A stretch of DNA of 64,000 bases, taken from contig NZ_MDET01000007.1 in NCBI RefSeq assembly GCF_002075885.1, forward strand, positions 216 through 64,215, read 5' to 3'. This document shows, in pieces, positions 18,823 through 26,657 of this stretch. This stretch comes from Manganibacter manganicus. GTDB taxonomy: Bacteria; Pseudomonadota; Alphaproteobacteria; Rhizobiales; Rhizobiaceae. The notes beneath the pieces are model-generated. The model saw only the letters and a program-made list of their open reading frames with translations, made no database searches and was not told where the DNA came from. Both the position numbers and the translations under genes were made by a program. Position 1 is the stretch's first letter. Each line of letters begins with the position of its first letter.

Positions 18823-18930
18823 ATGCCACCTCCATTTCCCCAGCCCCGGTAAGATCGGTATGAAGGTAAGAAGCGCCGACCTTTCCATCGTCTACGCCGC
18901 AATGAGCGCGATGTGGGTTACGTCGGTAAT

Positions 18931-19569
18931 CTACCGCATGGCAGCCGTGTCCAGCGCAACCGCTTGCTCGGCTGATCCGTCTCTCCCATTGCCTTTGAGG
19001 CTCTGCCCCCGAGATATAGAGGTAGTGATGGTTTCCGCACTATGGACAGTAGTGATGGTTTCCGCACCATAGATTTCGCCGTTGTGGTGCGGTTTCCGCA
19101 CTGAGTTGTGGTGCGGTTTCCGGCACTGGTGTTTTGTTTTTCGTGCCTGATCCGCAATCGCTTCGGCCTCGGGTACGGTGCTGATTTTGCGCCATTCATC
19201 AGTCGGCTCCGTCAGCTTGGTGTGACGATATGTGAGACGGAACAATGTCGGCCGCCGCCATGCTGCATTGCCGGCACGGCCTGCCTCTGTGACCTCTACG
19301 AAGCCCAAGGCAACAGTTTCTCGGATTGCTGGTGCAATTGCGTGGCGGTGGATGCCGTACTCGGCAAAATGGTCAAACGTACAGGGCAGCTTTCCATTAT
19401 CTTCGCCACCGTGGTGAGCATGTTCGATTTCCAAGCGAGCGAGTATGCGATGCGCCGACAAGGACAGCGCCCGGTAGGCGGGAGACTCCATCATCTCGAC
19501 CAGCCGCCAGGCGAACTGGCCGGCGATCTGTGTCCGCTTTCCTTTGCGGGCTCTGCCGGTTTCATTCAT
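18931..19569 (-). CDS. phage replication-type winged-helix protein (212 aa)
   Basis: Residues about 15-110 (QFAWRLVEMMESPAYRALSL, ILARLEIEHAHHGGEDNGKL, FAEYGIHRHAIAPAIRETVA) look like the winged-helix replication/helix-turn-helix proteins of rhizobial phages. The C-terminal part contains repeated peptides: RKPHHN twice and AETITT twice. The DNA encoding them is iteron-like, as in lambda O where the origin lies within the initiator gene. The start at 19569 is supported by AGGAG; an in-frame extension to 19611 is less likely. I infer a replication initiator, not proven. Confidence 0.65.
   Translation of the reverse strand: MNETGRARKGKRTQIAGQFAWRLVEMMESPAYRALSLSAHRILARLEIEHAHHGGEDNGKLPCTFDHFAEYGIHRHAIAPAIRETVALGFVEVTEAGRAGNAAWRRPTLFRLTYRHTKLTEPTDEWRKISTVPEAEAIADQARKTKHQCRKPHHNSVRKPHHNGEIYGAETITTVHSAETITTSISRGQSLKGNGRDGSAEQAVALDTAAMR
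19022..19126. repeat. iteron-like repeats inside the replication-type gene
   Basis: Two copies of GTAGTGATGGTTTCCGCAC at 19022-19040 and 19049-19067 (27-bp spacing) are followed by two copies of a GTTGTGGTGCGGTTTCCG unit at 19081-19101 and 19105-19126 (24-bp spacing). All four share the core GGTTTCCGCAC (the last has one inserted G). They are candidate origin iterons. Confidence 0.7.
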
Positions 19570-19632
19570 GACCGACTCCTGAGCGCCCCGGCGAACACGA
19601 CGCCGGGGCATTGATGATCATAGCAATGGGCA

Positions 19633-19881
19633 TCAGTCGCACGCCTCCGCCTTAAGCCGACGGTGCTCGGCTTTGTGATGTAAACGGCAGAGCCATATAA
19701 CATCAGCCGGTTTCGAATAATCGGGATGATGCGCCTCAGCGTCAGATGAACCGCACACCGCGCATGGCTGACGCTCCACTATGCCGCGTTTGACTGCCGA
19801 CCGCAGGGCCGCCTGAGCCCATACCTTCATCGGGTTGCGGCCACGCCAGCGTGCCTGGCTTTGGTGCTTCGTGTCACTCAT
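19633..19881 (-). CDS. HNH-like zinc-binding small protein (82 aa)
   Basis: It contains CAVCG (about residues 41-45), AEAHHPDYSKP, and WLCRLHHKAEHRR. This C-x2-C then H-H then C-x2-H-H layout is that of small HNH/zinc-finger proteins of prophages. Whether it cuts DNA is unknown; it is shorter than typical HNH nucleases. It is the last of three coupled genes (four-base overlap at 19878-19881). Confidence 0.65.
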   Translation of the reverse strand: MSDTKHQSQARWRGRNPMKVWAQAALRSAVKRGIVERQPCAVCGSSDAEAHHPDYSKPADVIWLCRLHHKAEHRRLKAEACD

Positions 19882-20090
19882 GCTGCACCCCGCGTCGAAT
19901 AAGCGAGCGTGGCCACAAGTTTTGCCAGAGGATCCGAAAGTCCGTACCTGTGGCGGAGCCTCGCGACTTGCAGTGTGAGAACAGAATAGCTATTGTTGGA
20001 AACGTCAGATGCCGGGAAGCTTTTGACAATTTCCTTGGAAGGCTCAGCGTCGCTAGCGCTGGGCCTTTCTGCCTTCATGGGCATAATCAC
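19878..20090 (-). CDS. small hypothetical protein (70 aa, GTG start)
   Basis: The GTG start at 20090 overlaps the stop of the excisionase-like gene by four bases (GTGA) and its own stop overlaps the next ATG by four bases. An internal ATG six bases downstream is an alternative. No domain recognised (SVLTLQVARLRHRYGLSDPL is a likely amphipathic helix). Confidence 0.5.
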   Translation of the reverse strand: MIMPMKAERPSASDAEPSKEIVKSFPASDVSNNSYSVLTLQVARLRHRYGLSDPLAKLVATLAYSTRGAA

Positions 20091-20266
20091 ACCCCCTTTG
20101 CGGAGGGCAGTTTCTCGATATAGCGGCGAAGGTCGTCCGCCAAAATGATGGTACGCCGACCGGCCTTACGTGCCGTCAGATCGCCCTTCTTCATGGCTTC
20201 GTAGAGATGCGACCGCGTGAGCCCGCTCGCCTCGACCGCCTGCCTGACATTCAGGGAGAGTGTCAT
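20087..20266 (-). CDS. excisionase/AlpA-like helix-turn-helix protein (59 aa)
   Basis: Reading MTLSLNVRQAVEASGLTRSH, then LYEAMKKGDLTARKAGRRTI and ILADDLRRYIEKLPSAKGV. This is the MerR-type winged helix of excisionases and AlpA regulators: helix VRQAVEASG, turn, LTRSHLYEAMKKGDL, then the wing RKAGRRTIIL. AAAGGA lies upstream of the ATG. In an integrative element it probably directs excision or regulates the integrase (inference). First of three coupled genes. Confidence 0.75.
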   Translation of the reverse strand: MTLSLNVRQAVEASGLTRSHLYEAMKKGDLTARKAGRRTIILADDLRRYIEKLPSAKGV

Positions 20267-20355
20267 GTTTGCATCGTCCTTTCGTTTGGCGGCTGGTTTG
20301 ATCCAGTTGCGCCGGTTGGAAACGATGCGAAGATGAGAGAGTGAAATTTCGCCGG

Positions 20356-21300
20356 CTAATTCTGCAATTTCGCGGCCGAAAGAAAATCGCTGAATTCGTC
20401 TAGTTCATTGTTTCTGTTTGGGTTACGTGCGCCTTGTGGGCCTGATCGGTGCGGCAATAGCGGAATAATCTCGCTGTCTCCGAAGACCCGCCGAATTTTC
20501 TCGCGGCTCGTACCCCCATAGACATGCTGGATGATCGAAACGAGTTCAGTTCGGCTTAGGGCCGCCAACCCGCGTTCATCTGCGAGCTTCTTACAAGCTA
20601 CGATTGCTTTTTTGATAGCTGCGTCCGATGCCGGCCGCCTTGCAGGCGTTCGCGATGCTGCCTGCTGCTTTTCCGCCTCGGTTTCTGCGCCTGCAACTTC
20701 GCCGTGAAGGAGCGCGTGTAGGCTCGCAGCAGCGATATAAGGAAGGCCCGATATGACTGGAGGCCCTGTGTCTACAACTATTACGCGGCCCCTTCTGTGG
20801 CAGTACCCATTCATCTCCTTTCCCCACATCAGCGGCGGCACTTCAAGGTCGATTGCAGCGGCCCTTGCGCAGTGCCCTACGATCCTTCCGTCAACAAGTG
20901 CTTGTCGAACAACTCCCCAAGCCTCTTCTTTTAGGCCCTCTTGTTTATCAAGTTTCTTTCTTGCAGACGCCGTGATGCCATTTTCGAGGCTATTGGACCA
21001 AACCTCTGGTGGAAGTTCACTGTATCGAGGGGGCGCCGTCTGTTCGAATAGCTTGCTTTGGCTGTTGAGAGAGCCGAAGTCTCCAAACTTGATGTCCGAT
21101 AGGTAATCGTTGCCCTCAGAAGTGAGTGGGTCCGGGACAGCGCTGTCAATCATCTTTAGCGCGGCATCACGTTTGGCTGTCGCCTCGGCTTCCTCACCCG
21201 TCAATTCCGTAGCGGCCCACCTGTCCTGAGATTGTTGTTTGGCAACGATTTCTACGGACTCTGGCAGCCAGACAAACCCGGTAGGAAGAATAATAGTCAT
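20356..21300 (-). CDS. hypothetical protein (314 aa)
   Basis: Start at 21300 (MTIILPTGFVWLPESVE), with GAGG upstream; the in-frame extension to 21351 has no support. Soluble and rather acidic. Residues about 140-190 (VRQALVDGRIVGHCARAAAI, VPPLMWGKEMNGYCHRRGRV) resemble regions of other rhizobial island proteins, and the C-terminal 90 residues are basic (TPARRPASDAAIKKAIVACKK). Function unknown. It lies 150 bases downstream of the integrase on the same strand. Confidence 0.6.
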   Translation of the reverse strand: MTIILPTGFVWLPESVEIVAKQQSQDRWAATELTGEEAEATAKRDAALKMIDSAVPDPLTSEGNDYLSDIKFGDFGSLNSQSKLFEQTAPPRYSELPPEVWSNSLENGITASARKKLDKQEGLKEEAWGVVRQALVDGRIVGHCARAAAIDLEVPPLMWGKEMNGYCHRRGRVIVVDTGPPVISGLPYIAAASLHALLHGEVAGAETEAEKQQAASRTPARRPASDAAIKKAIVACKKLADERGLAALSRTELVSIIQHVYGGTSREKIRRVFGDSEIIPLLPHRSGPQGARNPNRNNELDEFSDFLSAAKLQN

Positions 21301-21450
21301 CGCGCACCTCGCGATGCACCCTGAGGACCGCAGGGAAACCGGGAGGTGCACCCCGGCTTGTCGGCTGGCCAGCCTATCCCTGCGGGTTCGGTCAATGCTC
21401 CCGCCAAAGGGAGTGTTCGATAGCGCTCGATGTGAACACGTTGTGATTTT

Positions 21451-22695
21451 TCACGACGCCCGCGCCTTTCTCGCATCGCTGAGCTTCGAAACGTTGCCGC
21501 TCTTGGAAGCAGCCAGATAATCGGCCCATGCCTGCATGAGCTTCCGGCGCTTCTCAAGCGCATCGGAGCGACGATAGGCACGCTCGACCTCATTCCCGAC
21601 CTTATGCGCCAATGCGGCCTCTGCCACATCACGGGGGAAGCTCGTCACGTCGCCAGCCCAGTCGCGGAAAGCAGAACGGAAGCCGTGAACAGTGATATCC
21701 GTGAACTTCATCCGCCGAAGCAGCATCATCATAGCCATGTTGGACAATGGTCGGCCGTGCTCCGCGTCTTGCTTGTTTCCGGGCCGTGGATTACCGGCAA
21801 ATATGAAATCGCCGCCGGTATGAACTTCCTGCAAGCGCTGGAGAAGATCGACGGCAACCGAGGACAGAGCAACTACATGGGTTTCACCCCCCTTCATCCG
21901 TTCAGCCGGTACGGTCCACACCTTGCGGTCAAAATCGATCTCCTGCCACTTGGCTCCAAGGGTTTCGCCGGATCGGGCGGCTGTCAGAATTGTGAATTCT
22001 AGCGCCCTTGCGGCCATGGCCTTCAATGACCGCAGCCGCACCATGAAGGCAGGTACATCGCCGTAGAGCATGGCGGGCTGGTGACCTCGTTGGAGTTTCT
22101 GCCGCCTGGGCAGAAGATTGCGGAGGTTACCGCGCCATGCTGCCGGGTTCTCCCCTGAGCGCCAGCCCTTCACCTTGGCATATTCGAGGACGCGCTCTAT
22201 CCGACCACGAAGACGGGAGGCTGTTTCGCTCTTGGCCGTCCATACCGGAGTCAGAACCTTCAACACGTCTTCCGTGGTGATCTGCGACACGCGCTTGGAC
22301 CGGAGAAGCTGGCAATAGCTATCCCCGAGCGTCTGCCGCCACTGGTATTCGTGCTTATCGTTACGCCATTCAGCCTTGATGCTCTCAATGAACCTGTCGG
22401 CGCATTCCCCGAAGGTCGGTTCGGCTTCCTTCGCCTTCTCCACTATCGGATCGCGACCGTCAGCTATTGCCTCACGGTATTTGCCGGAATTTGTTCTCGC
22501 CTTGGCAAGCGGGACAGCAGGGTAGGACCCCAAGCCCATCTCCCGCCGCTTGCCTTCGACCACCCACATGAACAGCCAAGACTTACTCCCGGTCGAGGAG
22601 ATGTTGAGATACAGGCCGCCGCCGTCAGAGAGCCGCCCAGGCTTCTTCGCTGCCTTCACGGCTACATCGGATAGCTTATGGAGCGTCCGGGCCAT
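21451..22695 (-). CDS. P4-type tyrosine recombinase (island integrase)
   Basis: This enzyme integrates and excises the island at tRNA-Ala. The 414-residue protein has the N-terminal DUF4102-like arm-binding domain (LSDGGGLYLNISSTGSKSWL), a SAM-like core-binding domain (about 100-190) and the catalytic domain. Its residues are Arg in AARSGETLGAKW, His-x-x-Arg in VHGFRSAFRDW, His in ALAHKVGNEVE and the nucleophile Tyr in RAYRRSDALEKR. The start codon lies 2 bases from a 30-bp repeat also found at the far end of the island, and 148 bases from attR. Confidence 0.95.
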   Translation of the reverse strand: MARTLHKLSDVAVKAAKKPGRLSDGGGLYLNISSTGSKSWLFMWVVEGKRREMGLGSYPAVPLAKARTNSGKYREAIADGRDPIVEKAKEAEPTFGECADRFIESIKAEWRNDKHEYQWRQTLGDSYCQLLRSKRVSQITTEDVLKVLTPVWTAKSETASRLRGRIERVLEYAKVKGWRSGENPAAWRGNLRNLLPRRQKLQRGHQPAMLYGDVPAFMVRLRSLKAMAARALEFTILTAARSGETLGAKWQEIDFDRKVWTVPAERMKGGETHVVALSSVAVDLLQRLQEVHTGGDFIFAGNPRPGNKQDAEHGRPLSNMAMMMLLRRMKFTDITVHGFRSAFRDWAGDVTSFPRDVAEAALAHKVGNEVERAYRRSDALEKRRKLMQAWADYLAASKSGNVSKLSDARKARAS

Positions 22696-22697
22696 CT

Positions 22698-22735
22698 AAA
22701 TCCTTCCCCACTTCCTTCCCCACTTTGAAGTGGGG
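22698..22735. promoter_or_regulatory. right copy of island-end repeat plus palindrome before the integrase gene
   Basis: 22698-22727 matches 2570-2599 at 29 of 30 bases. It overlaps a perfect palindrome, CCCCACTT-TG-AAGTGGGG, at 22718-22735 that is absent from the left copy. Just upstream of the integrase ATG, this could be both an arm-type site and an autoregulatory operator. Confidence 0.65.
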
Positions 22736-22843
22736 ATGATACCGGACAGAGCCGGACAGTGCGAGACATATAATTCTGATTACCCTTATTTTTCAATGGT
22801 GAATTGGATGATGCGGGACGCACCCGGACGACAGTTCGACGGA

Positions 22844-22857
22844 GATTGGCTCCACCA
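22844..22857 (+). repeat. attR core
   Basis: GATTGGCTCCACCA, identical to the last 14 bases of tRNA-Ala. The bases upstream (GTTCGA) also match the T-arm, but the intervening stem does not pair, so this is not a functional tRNA end. The rest of 22696-23114 holds no gene; the right part is ordinary intergenic chromosome. Confidence 0.85.
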
Positions 22858-23114
22858 GTTTCCTGTCTCACGCCAGTTCGCTTCGCTCACGCCTCCGATG
22901 GGGCGGGCGAAAGCCCGAGCCACCCGCGTCCATGACCGCGCGGCTGAGATTCGCCCGATTTTCACCGCCTGTGGGCACATGCGATGATGGCGACGACAGC
23001 GCGCGAATGTTTGCGTAAACTGCCCGATATGGTGGATGTGAACCCGAAATTCGCGCGAGGGCTGCCGGGAATGATCCGAATTTCAGTCTCAAGGCACTAG
23101 GTCGGGACTCTGGC

Positions 23115-24575
23115 ATGTGGACCCTGCTCGTCGCCTATTGGCCACACATTCTTGCCACCGCCTCGGTGCTGATCGCGGCGGTTGCCGCCGCGCATGCGAC
23201 AATGACGAAGGATGAAGTTCGTGCGGCAACGGGGTGGGTGGGGGTCATTGTCCTGTCGCCGTTCGTCGGCGCGCTGGTCTATGCCATTGCCGGAATCAAT
23301 CGGATCCGGCGCGTTTCCATGGCCACGGAGCGGTCGGCTGCCGGGCATGCGACGATTGAGCATCCGCGTTTCGACGTTCCCGACGATCTGGTCCCCAGCC
23401 GCTTCGGCTACCGGTTTGCGGCATTGAAAAGCGTCGGCGACCGCATAACCCACCATGCGCTGACCAGCGCCAACACCATTGAAATTCTGGAGACCGGCGA
23501 TGCGGCCTATGCGGCGATGGTCGCAGCGATCCACGATGCGCAGCGCAGCATCATCCTGGAAACCTATATCTTCGATCGCGACCCAGTCGGATTGCGCATT
23601 GCCGATGCGCTGATCGACGCCGTGCGGCGCGGGGTCAGCGTGCGGGTGCTGATCGACGCGGTGGGCGCACGTTACTCGACCCCCAGCATCGTCGGCTACC
23701 TCCGCGACGGGCACGTCCCGACCGACATATTCAACGGCAGCATCATCATGGGCCTGCGCCTGCCTTACGCCAATTTGCGGACACACCGCAAAATCCTGGT
23801 GGCTGATGGGGTGCGCGCCTTTGTCGGCGGCATGAATATACGGCAAGGCTTCACGCAGGAATTCAGCGGCGCAGACATGGCGCACGACACGCATTTTTGT
23901 GTCGAAGGCCCTGTGGTCGCCGACATCTTCTCGATTGCCGCCGAGGACTGGTACTTCGCCAGCGGCGAGCGGTTGCACGGCGAGGCATGGGACATCGAAC
24001 CGGAGACCGGCGGCGAGCCCGGTTCGCAGATGCTCATGCGCGCGCTTCCCTCCGGGCCGGATGCAAGCCTCGAGGCCAATCACAAGATGTTGATGGGGGC
24101 GTTCTCGGTGGCGCGGCGCTCCATCCGCATCAGGTCGCCCTATTTCCTGCCCGACCGGGAACTGATCAGCGCCTTGACGACAGCCGCCCGCCGGGGCGTC
24201 GAAATCGACATTGTCGTGCCCTCCGTCAACAATCTCGTTCTGGTGGACCGGGCCATGACGGCCCAGTTCGATCAGGTCCTCAGAAGCTATTGTCGGGTCT
24301 GGCGCGCGCAAGGCGCTTTCGACCACTCCAAACTGCTGGTCGTCGATTCCAGTTGGGCCTTTGTCGGCTCTTCCAATCTCGACCCGAGGTCGCTGAGACT
24401 GAACTTCGAGATCGACCTGGAAGTTCTCGATGCCGGCTTCGCCGGAAAAATCGAAGCACGCATCGAAGCCGCCCTGCGCACAGCCGTGGAAGTAACGCTG
24501 CCCGAATTGCGCGCCCGCCCGTTCGTCACACGTCTGATCGACCGTATCCTGTGGCTCGGATCACCTTATCTTTGA
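23115..24575 (+). CDS. cls: cardiolipin synthase (phospholipase D family)
   Basis: Joins phospholipids to make cardiolipin at the inner membrane. Two N-terminal membrane segments lie at about residues 6-25 and 40-62. Two HKD catalytic motifs follow: HRKILVADGVRAFVGGMN (about 220-237) and HSKLLVVDSSWAFVGSSN (about 399-416), the first with Asp in the usual position. The 486-residue length is standard. It is the first chromosomal gene right of the island. Confidence 0.94.
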   Translation: MWTLLVAYWPHILATASVLIAAVAAAHATMTKDEVRAATGWVGVIVLSPFVGALVYAIAGINRIRRVSMATERSAAGHATIEHPRFDVPDDLVPSRFGYRFAALKSVGDRITHHALTSANTIEILETGDAAYAAMVAAIHDAQRSIILETYIFDRDPVGLRIADALIDAVRRGVSVRVLIDAVGARYSTPSIVGYLRDGHVPTDIFNGSIIMGLRLPYANLRTHRKILVADGVRAFVGGMNIRQGFTQEFSGADMAHDTHFCVEGPVVADIFSIAAEDWYFASGERLHGEAWDIEPETGGEPGSQMLMRALPSGPDASLEANHKMLMGAFSVARRSIRIRSPYFLPDRELISALTTAARRGVEIDIVVPSVNNLVLVDRAMTAQFDQVLRSYCRVWRAQGAFDHSKLLVVDSSWAFVGSSNLDPRSLRLNFEIDLEVLDAGFAGKIEARIEAALRTAVEVTLPELRARPFVTRLIDRILWLGSPYL

Positions 24576-24688
24576 CAAGCGAGCGCTCAAGGTGTTTGCA
24601 TCGGTTGCAGGGGAAGCGGTCATGCCCTAGCTAAACAGGGCAGGTTGTGAGGGTCGTGGCGGATGAAGGCAAGGAGACAGGACGGATC

Positions 24689-25525
24689 ATGCAAAGGCTG
24701 AACGCCGGTCTTCCTGCGGTCATCCTTGAGCGGATCCGATCGCGCCGGAAACTTGCAGAGCAAGCTCCGCCGGCACAAGATGAGGCGCAATCGGGCATTC
24801 TTGTTGCCTCGTACAACGTCCACAAATGCGTCGGCACGGACGGGCGTTTCGACCCGGAGCGCACCGCGCAGGTCATCCGTGAAATCGATGCCGATGTCAT
24901 CGCCTTGCAGGAAGCCGACAAGCGCTTCGGCGAACGCGACGGATTGCTGGATCTTTCCCGTCTCGAACGCGAGGCGGGGCTCACCCACGTCCCCGTTCCG
25001 GGCCGCGCCAAGGCGCATGGCTGGCATGGAAATGTCGTGCTTTTCAGGCGCGGCAGCGTCCGGGACGTGCATCAGATCAAGCTGCCGGGTCTGGAGCCGC
25101 GTGGCGCAGTGGTTGCGGAAATCGAATTGGAAGCAGGCGGAGCAATCAGGATCGTTGCCGCGCATTTCGGCTTGCTGCGCCGCTCGCGGACCCGACAGGT
25201 CAGCACGATCCTGGACATCATGAGTGGCAGCGACGAGACGCCGTCCTTGCTGATGGGCGATCTCAACGAATGGCGTCTCAACGGCCGTTCGGCGCTAAGC
25301 CTGTTCGAAACCGCCTTTGGCGGATTGCCGCCTCCAGTGCCTAGCTTCCCCTCGCGATTGCCGTTTCTGGCGCTAGACCGCATCATCTCCAATCGCAACG
25401 CGATCGTGTCACCCATCATCGTTCATGACACGCCGCTCGCCCGCATGGCTTCAGACCATCTGCCCATCAAGGCGTTCGTTACACCCGCATCGACGCGCGG
25501 CAGCGGGGAACGCGAAGCCGCGTGA
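24689..25525 (+). CDS. endonuclease/exonuclease/phosphatase (EEP) family protein
   Basis: A metal-dependent phosphohydrolase, often next to cardiolipin synthase and possibly acting on lipid phosphates. Motifs are VASYNVHKCVGTDG, ALQEADKR (metal Glu), GWHGNVVLF, VAAHFGLLRRSR, LLMGDLNEW (catalytic Asp and Asn) and ASDHLPI (catalytic His). I start at the ATG at 24689, preceded by AGGACGG; a GTG at 24647 is possible and adds 14 residues. It lies 113 bases after cls and is probably co-transcribed with it. Confidence 0.88.
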   Translation: MQRLNAGLPAVILERIRSRRKLAEQAPPAQDEAQSGILVASYNVHKCVGTDGRFDPERTAQVIREIDADVIALQEADKRFGERDGLLDLSRLEREAGLTHVPVPGRAKAHGWHGNVVLFRRGSVRDVHQIKLPGLEPRGAVVAEIELEAGGAIRIVAAHFGLLRRSRTRQVSTILDIMSGSDETPSLLMGDLNEWRLNGRSALSLFETAFGGLPPPVPSFPSRLPFLALDRIISNRNAIVSPIIVHDTPLARMASDHLPIKAFVTPASTRGSGEREAA

Positions 25526-25578
25526 ACTCTGGAGTCGCAATCAGGAAACCGCACCGGGCCGATCAGGCGTCATCTCGA

Positions 25579-26274
25579 TCAGTATTTATCGTGCAGCCTT
25601 AGCCAACTCATCGTGCCGCCGGTCTCGTTGCGACCCTTGGGGGCGAGATCGAGCCAATTGAAGGCGCCCATCAGCAGTTCGGTTCCACGGTGATAGGTCG
25701 AGTAGCTGTGGAACACGTCTCCAGCCTCGTCTTTCACGAAAATGCTGACGCCGAACATGTCAGGACTGTTACGGATGGGCGTGAGACCGTAATTATAGGC
25801 CGCGCGTCCGGCGACCCGATCCTCTTCCTTGAACGACACGCCGAAATCATAATTGAAATCGCCCTCGCCGGAGGACACCCAGGGGAAGGTCCAGCCCATG
25901 CGCTTCTTCACCGCCTCGATCCTCTGGATCGGCGCACGCGATACGGCGGCAAATGACAAATCGGCCTGTTCGAAATGCTGGCGGGCGCCATCGACATGAT
26001 CGACCGTATAGGAACAGCCGGGACAGATGTGGTCTGATCCGGGCGTCAGCATGAAGTGGTAGATCGCGAGTTGGCTGCGGCCCGCGAACAGGTCGCTTAA
26101 CGTACGCTCGCCCTCAGCGCCCTCGAAGCGGTAGGGCTTGTCGACTCGAACCCACGGCATTTGCCGGCGCTCGGCCCGCAATGCGTCGAGTTCGTGGGTC
26201 ATGGCGCGCTCTCTGGCAAAAAGCTTCTTGCGCGCGGTCAACCATTCTTCGCGTGAAACAACTGGATGGGTCAT
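25579..26274 (-). CDS. DUF899 thioredoxin-like family protein
   Basis: The DUF899 fold is a thioredoxin relative of unknown activity. Recognisable blocks are VSREEWLTARKKLFARERAM, RRQMPWVRVDKPYRFEGAEG, LAIYHFMLTPGSDHICPGCS and GVSIFVKDEAGDVFHSYSTY. A single Cys pair CPGC-like site (ICPGCS) lies at about residue 88. It is transcribed with the small membrane protein upstream, divergently from a regulator gene at 26658. Confidence 0.9.
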   Translation of the reverse strand: MTHPVVSREEWLTARKKLFARERAMTHELDALRAERRQMPWVRVDKPYRFEGAEGERTLSDLFAGRSQLAIYHFMLTPGSDHICPGCSYTVDHVDGARQHFEQADLSFAAVSRAPIQRIEAVKKRMGWTFPWVSSGEGDFNYDFGVSFKEEDRVAGRAAYNYGLTPIRNSPDMFGVSIFVKDEAGDVFHSYSTYHRGTELLMGAFNWLDLAPKGRNETGGTMSWLRLHDKY

Positions 26275-26298
26275 TTTCTGTCTCCGTCGGTTATCGGT

Positions 26299-26553
26299 TC
26301 AATGGGTCCGGTATGGGCTGACGAGCTTCAGCCAGGGCGGCAGGTGAAAAAGGCTCATCAGCAGATACATCATGGTCATGCCGTCGATCGGCAGCAGGCC
26401 GGGGTTGGCTGAACAAAGCATCGTTGCATTTGTCCCGTATGCCGTAGCCAGCGCCATGAGCGCGAAGATCGGCGAAGGCGCGTAGGCAAGTACACCGGCC
26501 ACGCCGCTCAGTTGCTGCGCGGGAAGCTTTTCGTTCTGGGCTGACATTGTCAT
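26299..26553 (-). CDS. small membrane protein linked to DUF899 (84 aa)
   Basis: Start at 26553 (MTMSAQNEKLPAQQLSGVAG), with GGGAG upstream. It carries one or two hydrophobic helices (about residues 20-40 and 54-72). It lies 24 bases upstream of DUF899 and faces the regulator gene, so it is the first gene of the regulated pair. Function unknown. Confidence 0.65.
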   Translation of the reverse strand: MTMSAQNEKLPAQQLSGVAGVLAYAPSPIFALMALATAYGTNATMLCSANPGLLPIDGMTMMYLLMSLFHLPPWLKLVSPYRTH

Positions 26554-26657
26554 TTTTCGGCTCCCGGTCGATTGTCGCTGTTCCTGCCAAGCGGGAACAG
26601 GTGAAGCGTAAGCCGGGAAAGCGGTCAGGTGAGAGTTACAAGTTTGACGGGATTTCA

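Larger units (their letters stand above)
2522..22857. mobile_element. 20.3-kb integrated island (prophage remnant or phage satellite) at tRNA-Ala
   Basis: The island is bounded by the 3' end of tRNA-Ala and by a second copy of its last 14 bases at 22844-22857. A P4-type tyrosine recombinase gene lies just inside the right end, and a nearly identical 30-bp repeat lies just inside each end. The content is accessory: an excisionase-like HTH protein, a replication-type protein with iterons, an adenine methyltransferase, a P63C protein, virion lysozyme and ejection-type proteins, and a cargo block with an XRE switch and secreted proteins. I found no terminase, portal, capsid or tail-tube gene, so it is either a decayed prophage or a satellite-type element. 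Confidence 0.88.

Noticed and set aside
23097..24326. 409-codon minus-strand ORF opposite cls
   Set aside because: Pure shadow of cardiolipin synthase; composition rich in His, Arg and Asp with no recognisable motif.
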